From positions 11,637,235 through 11,701,234 of the forward strand of contig JACAXG010000007.1 in NCBI GenBank assembly GCA_018881555.1: a stretch of DNA of 64,000 nt, in the 5' to 3' direction. Of the stretch, positions 62,331 to 64,000 are shown one piece after another. Source of the DNA: Amblyornis subalaris. Lineage: Eukaryota > Chordata > Aves > Passeriformes > Ptilonorhynchidae. A program made the position numbers and the translations under genes. Every line of letters starts with the position of its first letter. Positions within the stretch are counted from its first letter, which is position 1. A model generated the notes under the pieces. The model was not told the origin of the DNA and ran no database searches. It saw only the letters and a list, made by a program, of their open reading frames with translations.

Positions 62331-64000
62331 AACAAGGCTTTGTACCTTTGGGCATAGGCACACAGGCTCCTCCACCTGCATGCCTTGCAGCAGGATGCTG
62401 CCCGTGTGCACTCTGACTGGTGCTGAGCNCTGTCATGGAGCCAACAGGAGGGGCAGAACAGTCACTTTTCTTCCCTTATTGTTTCCAGCCCTCTCAGCTG
62501 GCGAAAACAGCTAAGCTGGGGATCCTGCTTTTGCACTTGCTTGCCTGATGACTACTGATGAGATGCTTGGGCTTGTTTCCATGTGCCGAGAAGCCCCCTG
62601 AGATGGCAAATGAGTGGGAACAAGGTGCTTGCATGCTGCTGTAGCAGCAGTGAAGCAACCAGTGATGCTGACAGCATTGCCACACTGAGGCTCGTAGGGA
62701 AGATGCGGCACCAGAGCAAGCACTGGGTTTTGGCTGAAGTCCCATGTCAGTCCTTGAACTGAAGGTCCTGCTGGTCCTTCTGATTACTCCTTGCTGACCT
62801 GGCCCATAATCCCTTGAGACCGTGGTTTAGAGAGTGAGGGCAGGGGCACTGCTTTGTCTCTCATTGCGTGACAGGCAGAAAAACCTGAGATGTGCTCTAG
62901 CGCTGTGGGAACTGAGCCTACATAAGTGTGTAAAATAGCCTTGACTGGGGACTGCATTTGTCTTCAGACTGTGGTTAAGGTCCTTACAGAGCCCTATCAG
63001 CATATATGATGGGAATAAGTCAAGATAACAAAGTCAATATCCAGAGAAATTGAAAACACCAAACAGCAACCAGGGTCTGGCATTTGTTTTGAGGAAACTA
63101 AAATAAGGCATAATCTGGAAAAACTGAAGCAATCAATGTAGTTNCAAATATCTACTTTTTAATCTCTTTGAGACGTTGCTTCTCTCCATNCTGTTAGCGT
63201 GTTGGTGATAAATGACTGCAGGATCATTGAACAGCCCTGAGTACTGCTATGAATGGAGCTGCTGTAATTTGCCACTGTATTTTCCGAGTTGTTTCTTTTC
63301 TTTATTNTTTCTTCTCTTTCCTTGCTTTGTCTGCTTCCCTTTGTCTTGCCTAACAGTGTCTTTTGGTTTGAGAGCTACGTGGGCATCTCGGAGGAAGTGT
63401 TGAAAGCTTGTACTGACCACTTAAGGCATTCTTAACTCTAAGAGGGAGGGAAAAGGTTTTANGACCTTTTCTGACTGGTTATAGTAGCCACTTTGTTTTG
63501 TGAGTTCTCAGTGCACACATGAGTACTAACTCTTAACTAACTCTTTCAGCATCGTGTGTTGCTGGGGTGCCATTCACAGGGGCTGCCAGCCNTGCAACGT
63601 CCCTGTGCCCTGTGATGGGGAATGTGCTACAGAGCAGGAGTGTTTGAGGCGCTGGTCTCTTTGTCAGTGGCTTTCTAGATAAAGATTTGGGGAAAATGTA
63701 TTTATTAACACAAAAGATACATTTGTTTTCTCTTCCATGCCCTTCTCGATGCTTTGTATTTCTTGTATCCCTTTTTCTCTTTGTTTCTGAAGAAATCTCC
63801 ATAGCAACCTGCCTGCTAGGACGAGCAAAGAAGACAGGCTAGGAGAAGCGAGANAGGGGCAGCCTGTGAAAATGGCCTGGGTGTGTGCTGTAGTTGTAGC
63901 TTTACCTTTACTAATTCTGCTCCTGGAGTAACTGTTCTGTTTGGGGTATTATCTAGAGAAAGAATCGTGAAGTGTGGTGNTACCAAGGAGACCCACAAGG
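62331..64000. other. Unique non-coding stretch to window end
   Basis: No gene recognised. Short open frames occur on both strands (up to 89 codons at 63533-63802, minus). T- and C-rich tracts lie near 63290-63360. Nothing distinctive otherwise. Confidence 0.5.

Overview
The window looks like non-coding DNA from a bird, either gene desert or the inside of very long introns. The evidence is the repeats: two chicken-repeat-1 (CR1) LINEs with 3' ends made of degenerate ATTCTATG-type octamers, avian-type endogenous-retrovirus solo LTRs, no poly-A-tailed LINE/SINE copies, and only faint traces of old MIR/L3-type repeats. Two of the LTR families resemble ones I know from neognath bird genomes; species and locus cannot be read from the sequence. 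Isolated single N bases occur throughout, as in a draft assembly with unresolved consensus calls.

Layout. 1-9186 is unique sequence with possible MIR/L3-type traces (about 4139-4235 and 5468-5560), simple repeats near 6 kb, a small CpG-dense patch at 3578-3674 and a conserved-looking patch near 8.1 kb. 9187-9985 is a 5'-truncated CR1 on the minus strand. 11483-12062 is a full-length solo LTR. 12063-30547 is mostly unique, with several AT-rich, homeobox/octamer-like stretches (about 20.1, 21.9-22.3, 23.7-24.1, 24.4 and 28.2 kb) that look like conserved non-coding elements. 30548-31327 is a second LTR family on the minus strand, full of N calls. 34700-34866 is an internally deleted copy of the first LTR family on the minus strand, with a perfect 5-bp target-site duplication. 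36313-37229 is a plus-strand CR1 that keeps the C-terminal end of its reverse-transcriptase ORF, broken by frame changes. 37230-61867 is unique sequence with simple repeats and a few conserved-looking patches. 61868-62330 is a very old CR1/L3-like LINE fragment on the minus strand. The rest is unique.

I found no convincing host protein-coding gene, tRNA, rRNA, known microRNA or CRISPR. The longest open frames (236 codons minus at 33142-33852, 174 codons plus at 6892-7416) match no family I recognise and are listed as observations, not genes. The functional content, if any, is probably cis-regulatory. I saw no sign of a novel multi-gene system.
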